Positions 43,135 through 55,539 of a stretch of 64,000 nucleotides of DNA are shown here, piece by piece. Location: assembly GCA_011317545.1 (NCBI GenBank), contig WUJK01000009.1, positions 248,001 to 312,000 of the forward strand, given 5' to 3'. The position numbers were made by a program, and so were the translations under genes. This stretch comes from Coniella vitis (taxonomy: Eukaryota; Ascomycota; Sordariomycetes; Diaporthales; Schizoparmaceae). The notes below the pieces were generated by a model. It did not search any database, was not told the DNA's origin, and worked only from the letters and a program-made list of their open reading frames with translations. The number at the start of each line of letters is the position of its first letter. The first letter of the stretch is position 1.

Positions 43135-44053
43135 ATGTCCAACCATTCAGAGGACCTGGTCGCTGCCCACGGATGGACAGCCGTCCCTCTGGACCCTCAA
43201 GCCTTGCTTCTAGGAAAGCCTTATCTCAGCAAGCCCGACGCACTCTTGATCAAAGACATACCCTTCCCGTCTGACGATCCGCTCGTGGCCAAAGTCGAGG
43301 AATATGCACACAGTAAATTAGCACTGCCCACGTTTAATCACTCGAAACGTGTCTATTATCTAGGTATGTATGTGTGTGTGTGTGTAACTCAGAAAAGATT
43401 GGTCGTGATACCTGGGATAATTTCACAAACATATTAATACTACACTCTAAATGGCGGTTAAATCAAACCAACATGTATCCTATTTTTCTCTGGGAAACAA
43501 GAGATACACCTAACACTTTAATGCTGCATTCGTCAACGCCTCAAAAGCCGCCGCAATTCTGCAACAACAGTTCCCCACCCAATCCACCTCCCTCTCCCGC
43601 TCCACCCTCGCCATCACCGCGCTCCTCCACGACATTGGCACAACCCATTACCACCTGCGCGCCACCCGCCTCTCCTTTGAATTCTACGGCGGCATCCTCG
43701 CGCTTGAACTTGTGGGGAAGCAACTCGGTGCTCCGCAAGCGCAAGCGGAGGCCGTCGCCGAGGCTATCTTCCGGCACCAGGCTTTGGGATCGAGGGGCAA
43801 GATCACGTTCCTCGGCCAGTTGATCCAGCTTGCGACCATTTACGACAATGTAGGTGGGCATGAGGGGCTGGTGCACCCTGCGACAACGGACCATGTGAAT
43901 GGGGCGTTTCCGAGGCTGTCGTGGAGCCAGTGTTTTGCTGCGACCATCCGTGAGGAGAATGGGTTGAAGCCGTGGGCGCATACCACGACGTTGGGGGAGG
44001 ATGAATTTGCCGAGGGGGTGCTGGGAAATCCTATTGGCGCAAAGTACGAGTAG
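43135..44053 (+). CDS. Cyanamide hydratase, HD-domain
   Basis: Converts cyanamide to urea (EC 4.2.1.69). Exons 43135-43363 and 43548-44053 give 244 aa, the same length I recall for the Myrothecium verrucaria enzyme. The start (HGWTAVPLDP) is characteristic. HD-superfamily metal ligands are present: His69 in FNHSKRVYY, His104-Asp105 in ALLHDIGT, His153 in FRHQALG and Asp176 in ATIYDNVGG. The end WAHTTTLGEDEF is also family-typical. The 184-nt intron (43364-43547) was placed by frame: only the acceptor at CAAAAG|CC gives an uninterrupted alignment around YYLAAAILQQQFP. The TGTGTG repeat just after the donor may complicate splicing. Natural substrates in fungi are uncertain. Confidence 0.9.
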
Positions 44054-46498
44054 AACGTGGCATTGAGGATTCTGTTCTCTTGATGTATCATATTGGCAAG
44101 GATAATGTTTAATCGAGTCAGCAAGAAAGAGTACCAGATGTATGCAGCAAGGGTAAAGAAATAGCTGGTGAGATACTGTGTTAACGCCAACACACAAGAT
44201 TCGTGCTCCTTGTCTAATGAGCTCAAAATCATACCACGAACTTGATTACTCCCCTTGCGTGGATCCATGCCCGTTGCCTATCGAGAGCTCGGTGCCCTGG
44301 CCACTGACATCGGGCTGCTCTGGCTGTACTTGTCCGTGGCTGGAGGTTGAATGACTCTCGACGCTCAACTTGCTTCTGGGAATGTCTGCCGGCAAGATCA
44401 TCGCACCGACTGCCCAAAAGCACCCCGTTTCCTGGTCAGGTGTCGCATCTTCACGCATGCATTGCATACGCAGTTATAGCATCATGCATGTACCAATATC
44501 GCGGCTGACGGCAGCATCATATCAATCGCAGTCAAACGTGCGGTACGTGTCTTGAAACGGCGAATCTAGCCTGGTTTTGATAGCCTGTCCCTTGTTAGAA
44601 TTGGGGTTTCGATATGGTTTTACTGCAGGTCGCCCTTCTATCAGTGGCTGTGTGCGCGAAAAGTGATTGGTTTCTCTGCTGCTTTATGACACCAAGGAAA
44701 CGGAGAAGCTGCTTGAAAAACAAAAAGAAGTTAGATCAAGTCCCTGTCATATCCCAGTTGATGGTCTTGACATTAACCATGACCTGTATTAGACCCAAGC
44801 CTTGTTTCTGGTTGCTGTAATCATTGGGAATCAGTGATGTTTACCGGAAGGCTTGTGTGCCAATGTAACTTCAGCCAGCGAGTTTCACAGTGTGAAGGGT
44901 GCATAGACGTATAGTATAGGCTGCCAAACCGCGCTCATGTTCTTGAAACCCACCAATTTGCAGCTGGAAAGTGCGAGTCACAAGACTTCAAGCGTGAACA
45001 GCCCATTGTGGCCAACAATGTAGCATCATGTCATCCAGATTGCTCAAGAAGCCAGCCAGGAGGATCTAGTTGATCTCCAATGAGGTGCCAGGATAGGAAA
45101 CCATACCGGGTCCTACAATCCATCAGACCTGGAAGAGAGGTGGCTGAGACTTGGTTTACTGCTCATGTACGTTACCGCATATGTAGCCATGGAATGATAG
45201 TTCCGGTCATACATATGTTACCACTGCCGGATATGCACGTACCAGCGTCCCTTCAGCGATCTCCCCTGGGCTACGGTTGATTCGAGTCGGCTCTAGCGAC
45301 ATCTTTTGCATGAGTCTGGGCCATATTCACCCGGGTGTGAGTGCTGTATTCCATCGAATATCTAATGATCTCGGTAGAGTATGCTATGGCAGGGTCCCCT
45401 CTGCAAGACGACGTACTCTGGCAAAACGTGGCAAAGCGCGGAATCGGCTCTGGGGCTGTGCTTGATGCATGGGCCTGATTTGACGACCTCATATAGCATA
45501 AGACAGGCCGTCGCCTGTGTTGCTGACTGAGATCTCCAAAGGGTGTAATTTCGTCTTGCAGTAGTACGCAGTTCTTATTGAGGATGGCCGCGTTGAGGAA
45601 TGCTCGAGGGGATCGTAGTCTGCCCACCGGGCGTCGCCGCTCGCGATGCCGCGCTCGCGGAATCATTCGTCGACAGGCAGGCTCTGCTCAGACAGTGTCA
45701 GCCGGGCTCAAGACATGGGGTTTGAATGGATGGATGCGAGTGCCCCCATACAGCCCGGCCGATGGAGGGTTTGATGCTGAGCTGGATGTTTGGTGGTGCT
45801 GGCAGCTCAACTGGCAAAGGGGAGCAGAGACTTGCTAAATCTGCCTGTCAAATGGCGCTGACCACCCTACCTGAGTACCTGAGCAGTCACAGGCCAACTC
45901 ACCCAAGTCGAAACGCTGCCTGGGCGCTGCTTCCAATTCGGGCCATGGAAGCTTGGAGCTGGGGAGCTCGGAAGCTTGGAGCTTTGTCGCTGTAGGTGGC
46001 AGGAACCATAGTATTACCTGTGTCCCAGGATGGGCAGGCGCGTCGGTCGGCAGGTCTGGAATGTTTCTTTTGCTTTGCCCGCTTTGCCCGCCCAGCTCGC
46101 TGCGGCCATTCTGGCCCAGGCTGCTCGACGCCCTCAAGTCGCATCCTTGGTCCGTAAAATCACTACCTCGCGTCCCAGTGGGCTCCATCCTGCCACACCG
46201 CCGCCTCTCGACTTGTGCCATCATCCCGGCACCAAGAATCAACGCTGCAGTGCACACACGCATTGTGCCATCCTCGAACCCCTGGCTTCAACAGATAGGC
46301 CGCCTTCAGCGAGTGGCTATGCCATTCCGTCGTGGCAGAACCACGGCGCTTCTGCACCAACCCCAGGCTGCAAGTGGATGGCTGCTGAGGTCGTTGCTGC
46401 GCGGCTGCTACTGGCCGCACGGGATGGCACACCGAACCGTGTGTGGCACCATCCAAGCAGCTACTATACTGAACAGTCTTATATTAGGACGTGTCTGG

Positions 46499-46526
46499 CC
46501 ACCACCACCACCACCACCACCACCAC
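46499..46526. repeat. (CCA)n microsatellite
   Basis: Nine tandem CCA units in non-coding DNA. Confidence 0.85.
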
Positions 46527-47621
46527 GACACCGAGATGAGACACAACATCGTCATCTGCCCCTGCTCTCATGAACTGCATCGCCCAACGAGCCCTGCCAA
46601 GCCAAGGCTTCGGTCGCAAGCTTGGGTTGTTGCTTCCCAGATCCAACAGCCAAATGGCAGAATCCATCGACACAGTCCGTTAATAACCAGGGCGCTGCAA
46701 GATGGAGAGGATGAGCGCAATGCATCCGGCTCGCAGCATGCAGCATGCAACATTGCCCGGTATGCTGAAGGAGGATCAAGAAAAAAGAAAAGCAGAAGGG
46801 TTATGGGGCCCACTTTGAAGGATGGCTGACGCATATTATCGTCTGGTGTTTGGCCTGTGACCCCGGGGTCGACAGGCCAGGCGTCGCAAACTCTTGCCAA
46901 ATCGCCATGATGGCTTCCAAAAACGGCCAAAAGCACGACTTGGCGCGTCGTGGAGTTGTGAGGCGATCACCACGCCATTTGCGGTACCCGAGACTGGACG
47001 TGACGATATGTACTCTCAGATTCCATACTCGTTTATGCAATACGCCGGACTGAAGGTAGAGAATAGGTTATGTAACGCAAAGATATCCTGGCGCAGCACG
47101 GCTTCTCGGCCAATCAGAGCCTCTGGAACCATCGCCCTCCGACCACCGGCGTTATGTACCGTGTCCACTGTTGGATAAGTATGGGGTCGCTTATCTGTCG
47201 CACCGGCTGCTCCTGATGAGCTACCAAAGAACCGACTCGCGCAATTGCCCCAGACACGGCCCGTGATGATAGGGGCGTCGTTGCGCTGCGAGTCAAGACG
47301 ATATTGCCCGGCGCCGCCGCCTCTATTATTTGGCATCCTTCACCATGGCGCCAACTGCATCGTTTCCCTACTTTTCTTCTTCTCTTGAAACCGCCAAAAG
47401 TCCCCTACACTCTCACTTTGTGCCTTGCGTGTGATCTCATCCAATTGACCCACTGGTCGCGCTTCATTGTCGCCTCTTGACTACCAGTCACTGATTCAGG
47501 TTTCTCCTCCATTATATGATTTCATATATCAATCACCGACTTGGTCAATAGCATCTCTGCGTCTTCCTTCACTCAATCCATCAACCAAGCTGTCCAAGCG
47601 ACTAGTTAACGACTGAGATTG

Positions 47622-47648
<27 letters not shown>
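47622..47648. repeat. (CA)n microsatellite in the 5' leader of the GATase gene
   Basis: An uninterrupted CA tract ending 12 bp before the ATG pair at 47658/47661, so it would lie in the 5' UTR. Confidence 0.85.
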
Positions 47649-47652
<4 letters not shown>

Positions 47653-47660
47653 ACTGCATG

Positions 47661-48524
47661 ATGGGCTCTATCACGTCTCCAAAGCCTATCCGCCTCGCTA
47701 TCCTTGAGGCGGACACACCTCTACCCAACACCAACGCCAAGTTCAACGGCTATGGTGGCGTCTTCACTGACCTTTTCCGCCGCGCTGTGGCCCCGGATGC
47801 TCTCGACCAACACCTCAACATCTCCACGTACCACGTTGTCGAGAAACCAGACAACTACCCCGACCTCAGCACCGTAGATGCTGTGCTCATTTCCGGCTCC
47901 AAGCACAGCGCCTACCTGGACGAACCGTGGATCAATCGGCTGGTGGAGTTTGCGCAACAAGTTCTTGCGACAAATGGGCGAGTCAAGTTGATAGGTATTT
48001 GCTTTGGTCATCAGATTGTGGGGCGCGCCCTGGGCGTCAAGGTCGGCGTGAACGAGAAGGGATGGGAGGTCAGCGTGACGGAGCTGCAGTTGAGTGCCAA
48101 GGGCAAGGAGCTGTTTGGATCGGATACTCTGGTGAGTGGCTCCACTTTGATCTGCATTTTCGGGTTCAAGCAAAGCATCTGTGAGAATGGGTGAGGCACT
48201 GCTTTGAGTAATCTGACACGGTTGCAGAAAATCCACCAGATGCATCGCGACATCGTCTTTGTAACGCCAGAAGGCGCTGAGCCCTTGGCTGGGAACGACG
48301 TCTGTGCGCAGCAAGGCTTTTTGCTGCCCAACAAAGCCATCACGGTCCAGGGCCACCCAGAATTCTCCGAAGCGATCGTGACTGAGATTCTGGGTCTGCG
48401 GCGCGAGACGGGCATTCTTACCGACGACATGTACAAGTCAGGCATGGACCGTGTTGGCAAGGAGCACGATGGAGAGAAGATTGCTCGTGTGTTCTTGAAG
48501 TTTGCCACCGGCCAACTGGATTAG
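47661..48524 (+). CDS. Class I glutamine amidotransferase-like protein
   Basis: Two exons, 47661-48131 and 48228-48524, give 255 aa. The Rossmann-like GATase-1 fold is evident: LAILEADTPLP at the start, VDAVLISGSKHSAY (oxyanion strand), GICFGHQIVGRALG with nucleophile Cys114, and QGHPEF with His200 and Glu202 completing the triad. The family of stand-alone GATase-1 proteins includes GMP-synthase-like and gamma-glutamyl peptide hydrolases. No synthetase domain is fused, so the acceptor reaction is unknown. Two Met codons in tandem (47658 and 47661) precede GSITSPK; I use the second, and the first is equally possible. A CA repeat lies in the leader. Confidence 0.9.
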
Positions 48525-48656
48525 CGGCAGTGTTTAGGCTTCGAGGAATACACTGATCGAGTGGCACGCGCCCTGTTGAATCCTTGGGAACTTTGCCCAG
48601 GTGAGTGGGCATCTGGCAATTCCAAATGCTCAGTCACCGGCAGTGCTTTCCTCGCT

Positions 48657-51600
48657 TCACTCAGCTGGGCTTGTCGGTGCTCTTTTATCACTGTCCCGTT
48701 CCTCGTGACCATGTCCACTGATGCCAGCACTCCCTCCCTCCTCTGTATCCCACCAGTTGGCTCCTCCAGCTGTAGGCGGCATCCTACCACGGGGACTGCC
48801 ACGAAACTCACTCTCGCGTTCCAGTTCCTCCTCCCTGCGATTCCTTGCGTGCGCACTGTCATTGAACATCTCCTCTCGTGTTCTCCCACTGTCCTTGCGC
48901 AGACTAAACTTCCAACCTTTCAGTAGATCCAGTCCGAAGCTTGCCCAGAACCCACCACGCATATGACGCCACGGCCTCTCGCGGGTACAAAAGACGAGCG
49001 AATCGCAAAAGCCCTGCAGCGAAAGCGACAGCAGAGTGCACACGAGCATCCAATACGGTTCGTGATCTTGGCCAGCCCGCCGAGAACCAAAGCTCCACAT
49101 ATCAGCTGTAAAGGGAATCACCCACACGCAGACATAGACAGCAGGGTAAATGAACAAGAGTCGCAGTTGACGCCGAAGCCGGTCACGGGATTTGGATATC
49201 CCGCCTGACTCGAAGGCTTCCTGGTCAAGGGCTACAACTGAGAATAAACTGCCTACCGAGCCTCTGTGGGTGTCATTGTTATTGTCATTGCCTCTCTGAT
49301 GGTGGTGGCGGTGATGGTCTGTCGAGGCACGACCGCTGGGGGGGCCTTGTCGTAGCATTGTATTAATGTGTACTTGTGAGACGCTCACAAAACCTTCGCC
49401 GTGAGGATTGAGAGTGAAATAGCCGTTGCCGCTTTTTACCCGCTCTCCATTCTTTTCAACCCCCTCATATTCATGTGTTGTCTGCTGTTGTTGCTGCTGC
49501 TGTTTATTCTTTTCTTCTTCTTCTTCTTCTTCTTCTTCCTCTTCGCCTTCTGGTCTGGCGTTGCCTGCCACGGTCATTCGAGGCCCAGCGGCGCCATTGC
49601 CGAAGGAGAGCGGCCGTCGGTAAAAGTCTGGCGAGCTGCGGCCACGCTGGACCAGGGGAGTCTGCAGAATACCTGACTTGTTGGCAGAGACGGTGCGCTT
49701 AGCAAAGGTACGTCTAGGCCGCGATACTCCTAGAGGGGATAGAGAGGGAGAGGGGGGTGGGGGGGATGGTGATGGAGAATGGGTCAATAGACCGTGAGCT
49801 GCTCTTTCTTCTTTTTTGCCTCCTCTTTGCTTTTCTGTCTTGTGTGGTTGTTGTTGTTGTTGTCGTAGTGGTGGTGGAGGTGGTAGTTGGTGTTCCTCAC
49901 TCTTGTCTTCTCCACCTCCCGCACGCTCTCGCTCTCGCTCTCGCTCTCGCCCCGTCTCATCATCACAGTCTCCTGGGGAGGGCAAAGAAGACAGTCGCCG
50001 GTGGGAACCAGGCCCTCCTGACACCGGTGTGACCATGCCCGGTGACACCACAGCGGGGGATGGCACACGGTGGTGTCCCGGGACACGGCTGCCGAACCCG
50101 CCAGAAGCGGCTCGCTTTGAAGAAGGAGACGCAGCGTTGTTGAACCCGTCCCAGGCCCAGTTCCGTCTGCGCTGGCTTTGGCGATGGCGCGTTCGGAGTT
50201 TGCGCGGTCCCGGGAGCGGGGTCGTGACTTTGCGGCCGCTTCGTGCGAGGCGCATCTGACAACAAGGCTTGCCGACGCGGGGCCGTCGTCTCCGCGAGGC
50301 CAAGGGCTTGGTTCCTTTGTGGGACTGCTGCGGTGGTGCTGATGTTGGTACTGGTTCTGGTGCTGGCAATAGTAATGAGGGTGGTGCTATCGATGGCGAG
50401 GCACCGTGGAGCCTGGACGGAGGGACTGGTGCAGGAGAACAACTCTTGACCACCGCGGTCGATTGCCCACCGCACGCAACAGCAGCAGCCGTCACGGCGG
50501 CGCCCACTGTCGAGGAGCGGCGCGATGAGGCAGGCAGCTCTTCTGGGGACACGAGGCCGTGGCAGTCGAGCGGCGGCGGCGTCGTCGTCACCGGGCGTGA
50601 AGATGCTGTGCCGCCTCGACCGGCCGCCGACTGCCGCGCCAGCGCCCTTTCGACGGCCGAGTTGCGGCGGCTGTAGCGCCTCATCATGACGCGCACGTAA
50701 ACGTACGACGCGCCGTACATGAGCAGGATGACCGTGAGGATGGTGTAGCGCGGGATCCAGCTGAGCGCTGTGCGGTACCACCAGGGGCTTGAGGGGAGGT
50801 AACAGGCTTGGCCTGTGTTGAAGTACCCGGGCGTGATAGGAGCAGGCGGCAGAGACGAGGCAGATGATGATGATGAAACGCCATGCCCACCAACACCAAG
50901 AAGACCAAGACGCCCATCAGCATCAGCATCAGCATCATTATTCTTATTAGTGTTGTTGTTGTTGTCATTATCACGCCACCCGATAAACGCCAACGAAGCC
51001 ATCACCGGCGCCCACAGTACAAAGACAGCATATGCCCAGCGACGGTACGGGTACAGGCCGCTTTCCCCTCCCGCGCGGTTCGGCCAAAAGATGTGCACGG
51101 TGGAGTGCAGCGAAATGAAAAAGACGGCTACGTCGGCGCCTTCGATGCCTGCGGCGAATATGAAGCCGCTGCTTTGGCAAAAGGGGCTGGCCGAGGGGAT
51201 GTAGTGGGCTTGGGGGATGCTGGACGTGTTGTTGTTGGTGAATTTGTCAGCAGGATTCGTGCTGCTTGTGGTGGTGTTGGTGGTGCAGAGGGAGACAATA
51301 TTGTAGATGACGAGGCTGAGGGATTTGACGAGGTCGCTGGCGATGAGGAGGATGATCAGGCTAGAGGAGGCGTGTATTTAGTTTGGTTCCTTTGCCATGA
51401 AGTTTCGGCTGGATTTACTTGTTTGTGATGCATGCATGCATCCACGTTCTAGAGGATCAAAGCAAAACAACGAGAGGCGAGCAAAATACTGAAATAGAAA
51501 AAGAAGGGGGAAAAAAAAAGCAACATATGAACGTCCTTCATCCTAGCCAAGACTCACTCATGGCGAAAACCGCGGTGCATGCGCACCAACCAGTAAACGG

Positions 51601-51877
51601 AGAGGCACGTCGCCACGAGGCTGATGCACGCAAATACGAGCCCGATCATCTGGAGGCTTCGCACCTCTGCATCGTCCAAGCCGAGATAGAGCCAGGAAGA
51701 GGTGTCTGGATCCCCTCGTACCACCGTAGCCGTTGATGTTGCTGGTGCTGGTGCTATCGTTGCTGCCGTCGAGTGTATATTTGCTATGGTGGTGGTGGTG
51801 GTGGTGGCGGCGGTAAATGCTGCTGTAATTGCGTCTCGTGCCACCAATGAAGGATCTGGGAATGGCAGTACAGCCAT
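48657..51877 (-). CDS. Git3/GPR1-like G-protein-coupled nutrient receptor
   Basis: Two exons, 51877-51558 and 51360-48657, give 1007 aa. The N-terminal Git3 half has TM1 (LQMIGLVFACISLVATCLSV), then RHDLIILLIASDLVKSLSLV (TM2), FIFAAGIEGADVAVFFISLH (TM3), YAVFVLWAPVMASLAFIGW (TM4) and YTILTVILLMYGASYVYVRV (TM5). A third cytoplasmic loop of about 500 residues follows, full of low-complexity tracts (poly-Glu, poly-Gln, Arg/Glu and Pro/Ser). Git3_C then resumes with LRRQLRLLFIYPAVYVCVWV (TM6), WMLVCTLLSLSLQGFCDSLV (TM7) and TRERPWRHMRGGFW. Relatives sense glucose or amino acids upstream of cAMP-PKA (S. pombe Git3, yeast Gpr1, Neurospora GPR-4). Intron 51361-51557 is 197 nt. Confidence 0.88.
49468..49545. 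repeat. Coding trinucleotide tracts in the GPCR loop (poly-Gln/poly-Glu)
   Basis: Adjacent CTG/TTG and TTC trinucleotide runs on the plus strand encode, on the minus strand, a run of about 12 Glu followed by Lys-Asn-Lys and seven Gln within the third intracellular loop. Confidence 0.85.
51783..51813. repeat. (GGT)n trinucleotide tract in GPCR exon 1
   Basis: A GGT/GGC trinucleotide tract on the plus strand, encoding the poly-Thr stretch in the extracellular N-terminus of the receptor. Confidence 0.8.
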
Positions 51878-54053
51878 TTAAACCTAGTGGTGTTTGTGCC
51901 TCCTTTTTTCTTTTTCCAAAACCACTCACTAGGTGTTTTCTCCTTCACCAGAGAGATATACAATGTGTTGGCCGATATTGACGGTGTGGTCGAGCCTAAT
52001 TGCTCTCCCGATCGGTTGATGGACGATAGAGGGAGAGAGAGTTTTGAACCCGTGACCAAGATTTGCTATGCTGCCGTGCGCCTTAAGCAAGTATGTAAAG
52101 GAAAGCGAAGAGAGAAAAAAGAGAGATGAAAAAGCAAAAGCAGAGGCAGAACTCCGGGAAAGAGATCCAGGAACCCCCTCCGTTGACGATGTTCGGGCAT
52201 TGGCTGTTGGCATGTTTGTGTCGTCGACTCGTCGTTGTTATCAAACTAATCTGCACTGGTACACAACATGATTCAATGCATTTACCATCCGTGCTAGTTC
52301 TTCCCAAACCCCCATGGTGAGAATCATCGACTTCACTTTTGCATTGTAAAAGGAAGCAAGACATTGTTGGTGGCAGGGCGCTGAGCAACCGATCAGAGGG
52401 TCATGTACACCCCCAATTTTCCGAGTTACTCCCGTGACGTGCTCTTGTCAAGAGGGAGCGTGAAATAGCAATAGAGAGGGAGACTACTCGATCTCGTTCA
52501 CCCCCTGCTGAAGGCATTCGCTGCAGTCAGTGTCTCGATGCGAGCATATCATACCCAAGCTGACTATACATACCGGCCAGACAAGTTTGCAAAGCTACTG
52601 CAGGTTTCTCCCTGTGAAAGGGTTGCAACTTGCAAGCCAAGCCAATCAAGCAAGAAAGAATAGAAGAAAGAAAAGAGAAGGGGGAAAAAAAGCTCGACGG
52701 ATATACCGATATGCCAGGGTGGAAAAATACGTAGTACACCCGCCTCTCCGTGCAAAAATCAAAGCACCTCGTCTTCTTTCGCACACAAACAGAAACCAGA
52801 CTAAACAAATTCGATCAAAACGTCTCGTAGAAGTGAAGATCGAGCAGCACATAAGTGAACATCCATGGAGGAGGTGAGCCGCTGTTTTGAAATAAGAGTA
52901 CAGCAGAGAGTCCCCCGGCCGTTGGGCAACTTGCCAACGTCAAATGGTCCAACAAAACGTACACTATGCCAAGGCCCCCCCCCCAGTAGGTTTTGTTTTG
53001 GAAAACAACAGAACAGATTCAGTCATGTTCTGGACCCAGTGTGCTATTGTTGTGATCGTTGTTGTGGTACCTGACCAGCTCACCGTACTGAAACGAGAGT
53101 GTTTCACGCTCAAGAATGGCTGATTGTCGCTGCCAGGGGAGTGAATCTTGATCGCGATCTTTGTTCATGGCCATGCATGTGACGTTTCCTGGATCGGCCA
53201 GGATCGATTGAAAGGATGGGGGAGTCCTCCTCAAGGAAGCAATGCAGAAGAGGCCGTTTCATGACAGTGACCCGTGGCCATAACCGGCACCGGTTGAGTG
53301 GGAAATTGTTGACGGTAAGTAAGTGATAGAGACAGAATGGAGGTCTGGCTTGCATCAAGATATAGACACGACAGCGCTATGGAAGCCAAAGGGTCAACAT
53401 GGTCAAACAAATCATCATTCACAGTGTATGCATTGTCTCGGCCAGAAATCGATCGTCCCTTCGCGCTGTTGCGGAGCGTTGCGGTGCGGTGCGTGGGTTG
53501 AGGTTCGAATTCAGTATACCATGTAGCAGCCTCACCCTTCGGGTGCAGTGTTCAAACCAGGCCGGGTAACCATGTGTCCAAAGAACACAGAAGAAGCGCT
53601 CCTCACCATGAGCCAAACCTAGCTATACACAAGGTAAATGTAAGGAAACAAGACATCAAAACAGCAGATATGAATGCTGCCATCGAGATCACCCGGCCGT
53701 CATCGATCTAGAAGATGCGTCGGTTCTTGGTCTTCCTCTCACCTGCGTGTAACCTTGTGTGTTCGCAAGACTACCGAGAGTCATTGTTGTAAACCAAGAC
53801 AGCAAAAAGACTGGGTTGTAATCGTCACGCAACATGACCAGATTTGCGGTGCTCCGAGAGTGCCATTCTCTACTCCATTAAGTTACTCCCCCAACTCATT
53901 CGTCCAACTATCCACTTCCTTCGCTCCCGACTACTTGCCGAGATACAAACAAGGTGATAGGCATGCCTCTACTTCGCAGAAAATATCCCGCCACCAACAC
54001 AATTCATGTAGATAGCAATACGTCCAGACTGACGTTCCTTTTGGTTCCTCCCC
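51878..54053. other. 2.2-kb gene-free region upstream of the GPCR gene
   Basis: No supportable gene on either strand. It lies 5' of the minus-strand GPCR gene and 3' of clp1, so it should hold the GPCR promoter or long leader and the clp1 3' UTR. An 11-nt C run lies at about 52975-52985. Confidence 0.5.
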
Positions 54054-55539
54054 CTACCCAACAAGGTTGATAAACTGCTCAGGCCAAGACCCCAACAGCA
54101 AAGGCTTCTGCGGATCCCGGCCACTCGCAGGGGCCAGGATACTGATTTTCCGACGGTCCTTGTTGACATCGGCAATGTAGACGAAGCCATGCACGGTGGC
54201 AGTGCGAATAGCTTCGTGGGACTCATTGACCTTGGCGTCCATGACAGGCATCGTCCAGTGCGTAAGGGCAGGGCTCGGATCGATTCTTTCAAGCAAGCGG
54301 TGAGCGTCCGGATCGCCAGTTGCTGTTTGTCCCAAGTCAGCATGATACCCTTGGTCCAGTCGGTGATGTGTGCGACCAGGTACTTACGCTCTGGAACTCG
54401 AAAAATGGTGACGGCGTCAAAGTCGACCATCTGCTTCGGTGCACTCAAGCTCGTCTTGCTATCGCCATAGAAGTACTCCTTGATGGCTGCGTGCTGACAC
54501 GCCAGCAGCCACGCCGCATCATTGGGCACGACACCATCGGGCTTGTCGAGGCCCACCACGTTGATGACATCTCCCAAGCTCGTCCTTTCCCCGTGAAACT
54601 TCTTCTTTAGAGTCTCCTCTGCAGTCTTTGATCCTAGCACGAGGAGCATGTTGACCGAGAACTCTTCCACAATGTGCTGGACGATTTCAAGCTCCTTCGC
54701 TGCTGCCTCCCCCTCGAGCGTGACACCGGGGGTATCAATGATCAAGCCGGCAGGCTTTGCGTCTCTGTCTTCGCTCATGCGGCTGGTGACGGCGCCGGCG
54801 AGCTTTGAAGCGACCTCCTTGTACAAGTGCACGTCGTCTGTAGCGTGTTCATGGCCGTAGAAAAAGACCAGTGGGAGTTTCGGTTGCACCTCGGCAGGAC
54901 CACTAGTGGGCGTCCCAGCCCAAGCACCTGTGCCTTCGCTCTCAATGTTCATCATGGTGGCAAATGTGGCAGCAGTCAGGGTCCCTGGGAGGGGCAGCAT
55001 GCCTTCTCTTGGGCTGGTGTTCACGACAATGGGCTGGAAGCCCGCTTTCACAGCGTACGCAGTCAGTGTGCGGGCCAAGGTGCTTTTGCCCACACTATCA
55101 GGCCCGACTACCATGAGGCGAGGGCCCGTGGAAGGTGGCCTGCCGCTCCGCGCCTCATGGCGTAGACGGTCAAGAAGAATGTGAAGATTCATATACAGAT
55201 TTGCGGCACTCGTCTCTGGGGTCATTTCTACCACCCTTTGACGATCACAGCTGCCCTCAAACTCCAACGTACATCCCCGAGCAGTCGTAATTTTCGATCG
55301 AGTGCCACTGAATCGATACCACTTGTTTAGGGCAAGCTCTGTGCCATCTCTATCGGCAATGCCGCCAGTCACTCGGACAGAAAGTGAATCTGAATGTGAG
55401 ACTTCAAACCGCCATTCCCACGACTGGTAGAGTGTTATTGTTTGGCGGACGGTGCTGGCGCTGGCCTACAGTATACAGTGTCGTCAGCCAAGTGCCCTGA
55501 CAATCTCACTGGGCCGGCAAAGCAAGTGGAGGGAGCCAT
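54054..55539 (-). CDS. clp1: mRNA cleavage and polyadenylation factor Clp1
   Basis: Polynucleotide-kinase-fold subunit of cleavage factor IA, acting in the nucleus in pre-mRNA 3'-end formation. Exons 55539-55510, 55465-54388 and 54322-54054 give 458 aa. The N-terminal domain starts TITLYQSWEWRFEVSHSDSL, then GGIADRDGTELALNKWYRFS. The central P-loop is GPDSVGKST (residues 131-139), followed by LVFFYGHEHATDDVHLYKEV, GLIIDTPGV (Walker-B-like) and VNMLLVLGS. The C-terminal domain includes RIDPSPALTHWTMPVMDAKV and ends QFINLVG. The first exon (10 codons, MAPSTCFAGP) and its 44-nt intron are my least certain part. Without them the gene lacks a good Met, since the upstream frame opens only after an acceptor-like CTGTAG. 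Confidence 0.9.

Larger units (their letters stand above)
44054..47660. other. 3.6-kb gene-free region
   Basis: I see no supportable gene. The longest frame (about 205 codons at 45953-46573, plus) is a repeat-driven, domainless frame ending in a poly-Pro tract encoded by (CCA)n. Contents are microsatellites at 46499-46526 and 47622-47648 and short repeated words such as GGAAGCTTGGAGCT and TTTGCCCGC at 45950-46090. The right end holds the leader of the glutamine amidotransferase gene. Confidence 0.5.

Noticed and set aside
45953..46573. 206-codon plus-strand ORF in the 44-47.6 kb gap
   Set aside because: Low-complexity ends (poly-Pro from a CCA repeat), no domain, no supporting splice structure.
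53495..53525. GGTTCGAATTC as a tRNA T-arm
   Set aside because: The stem pairs poorly and no cloverleaf can be built around it.
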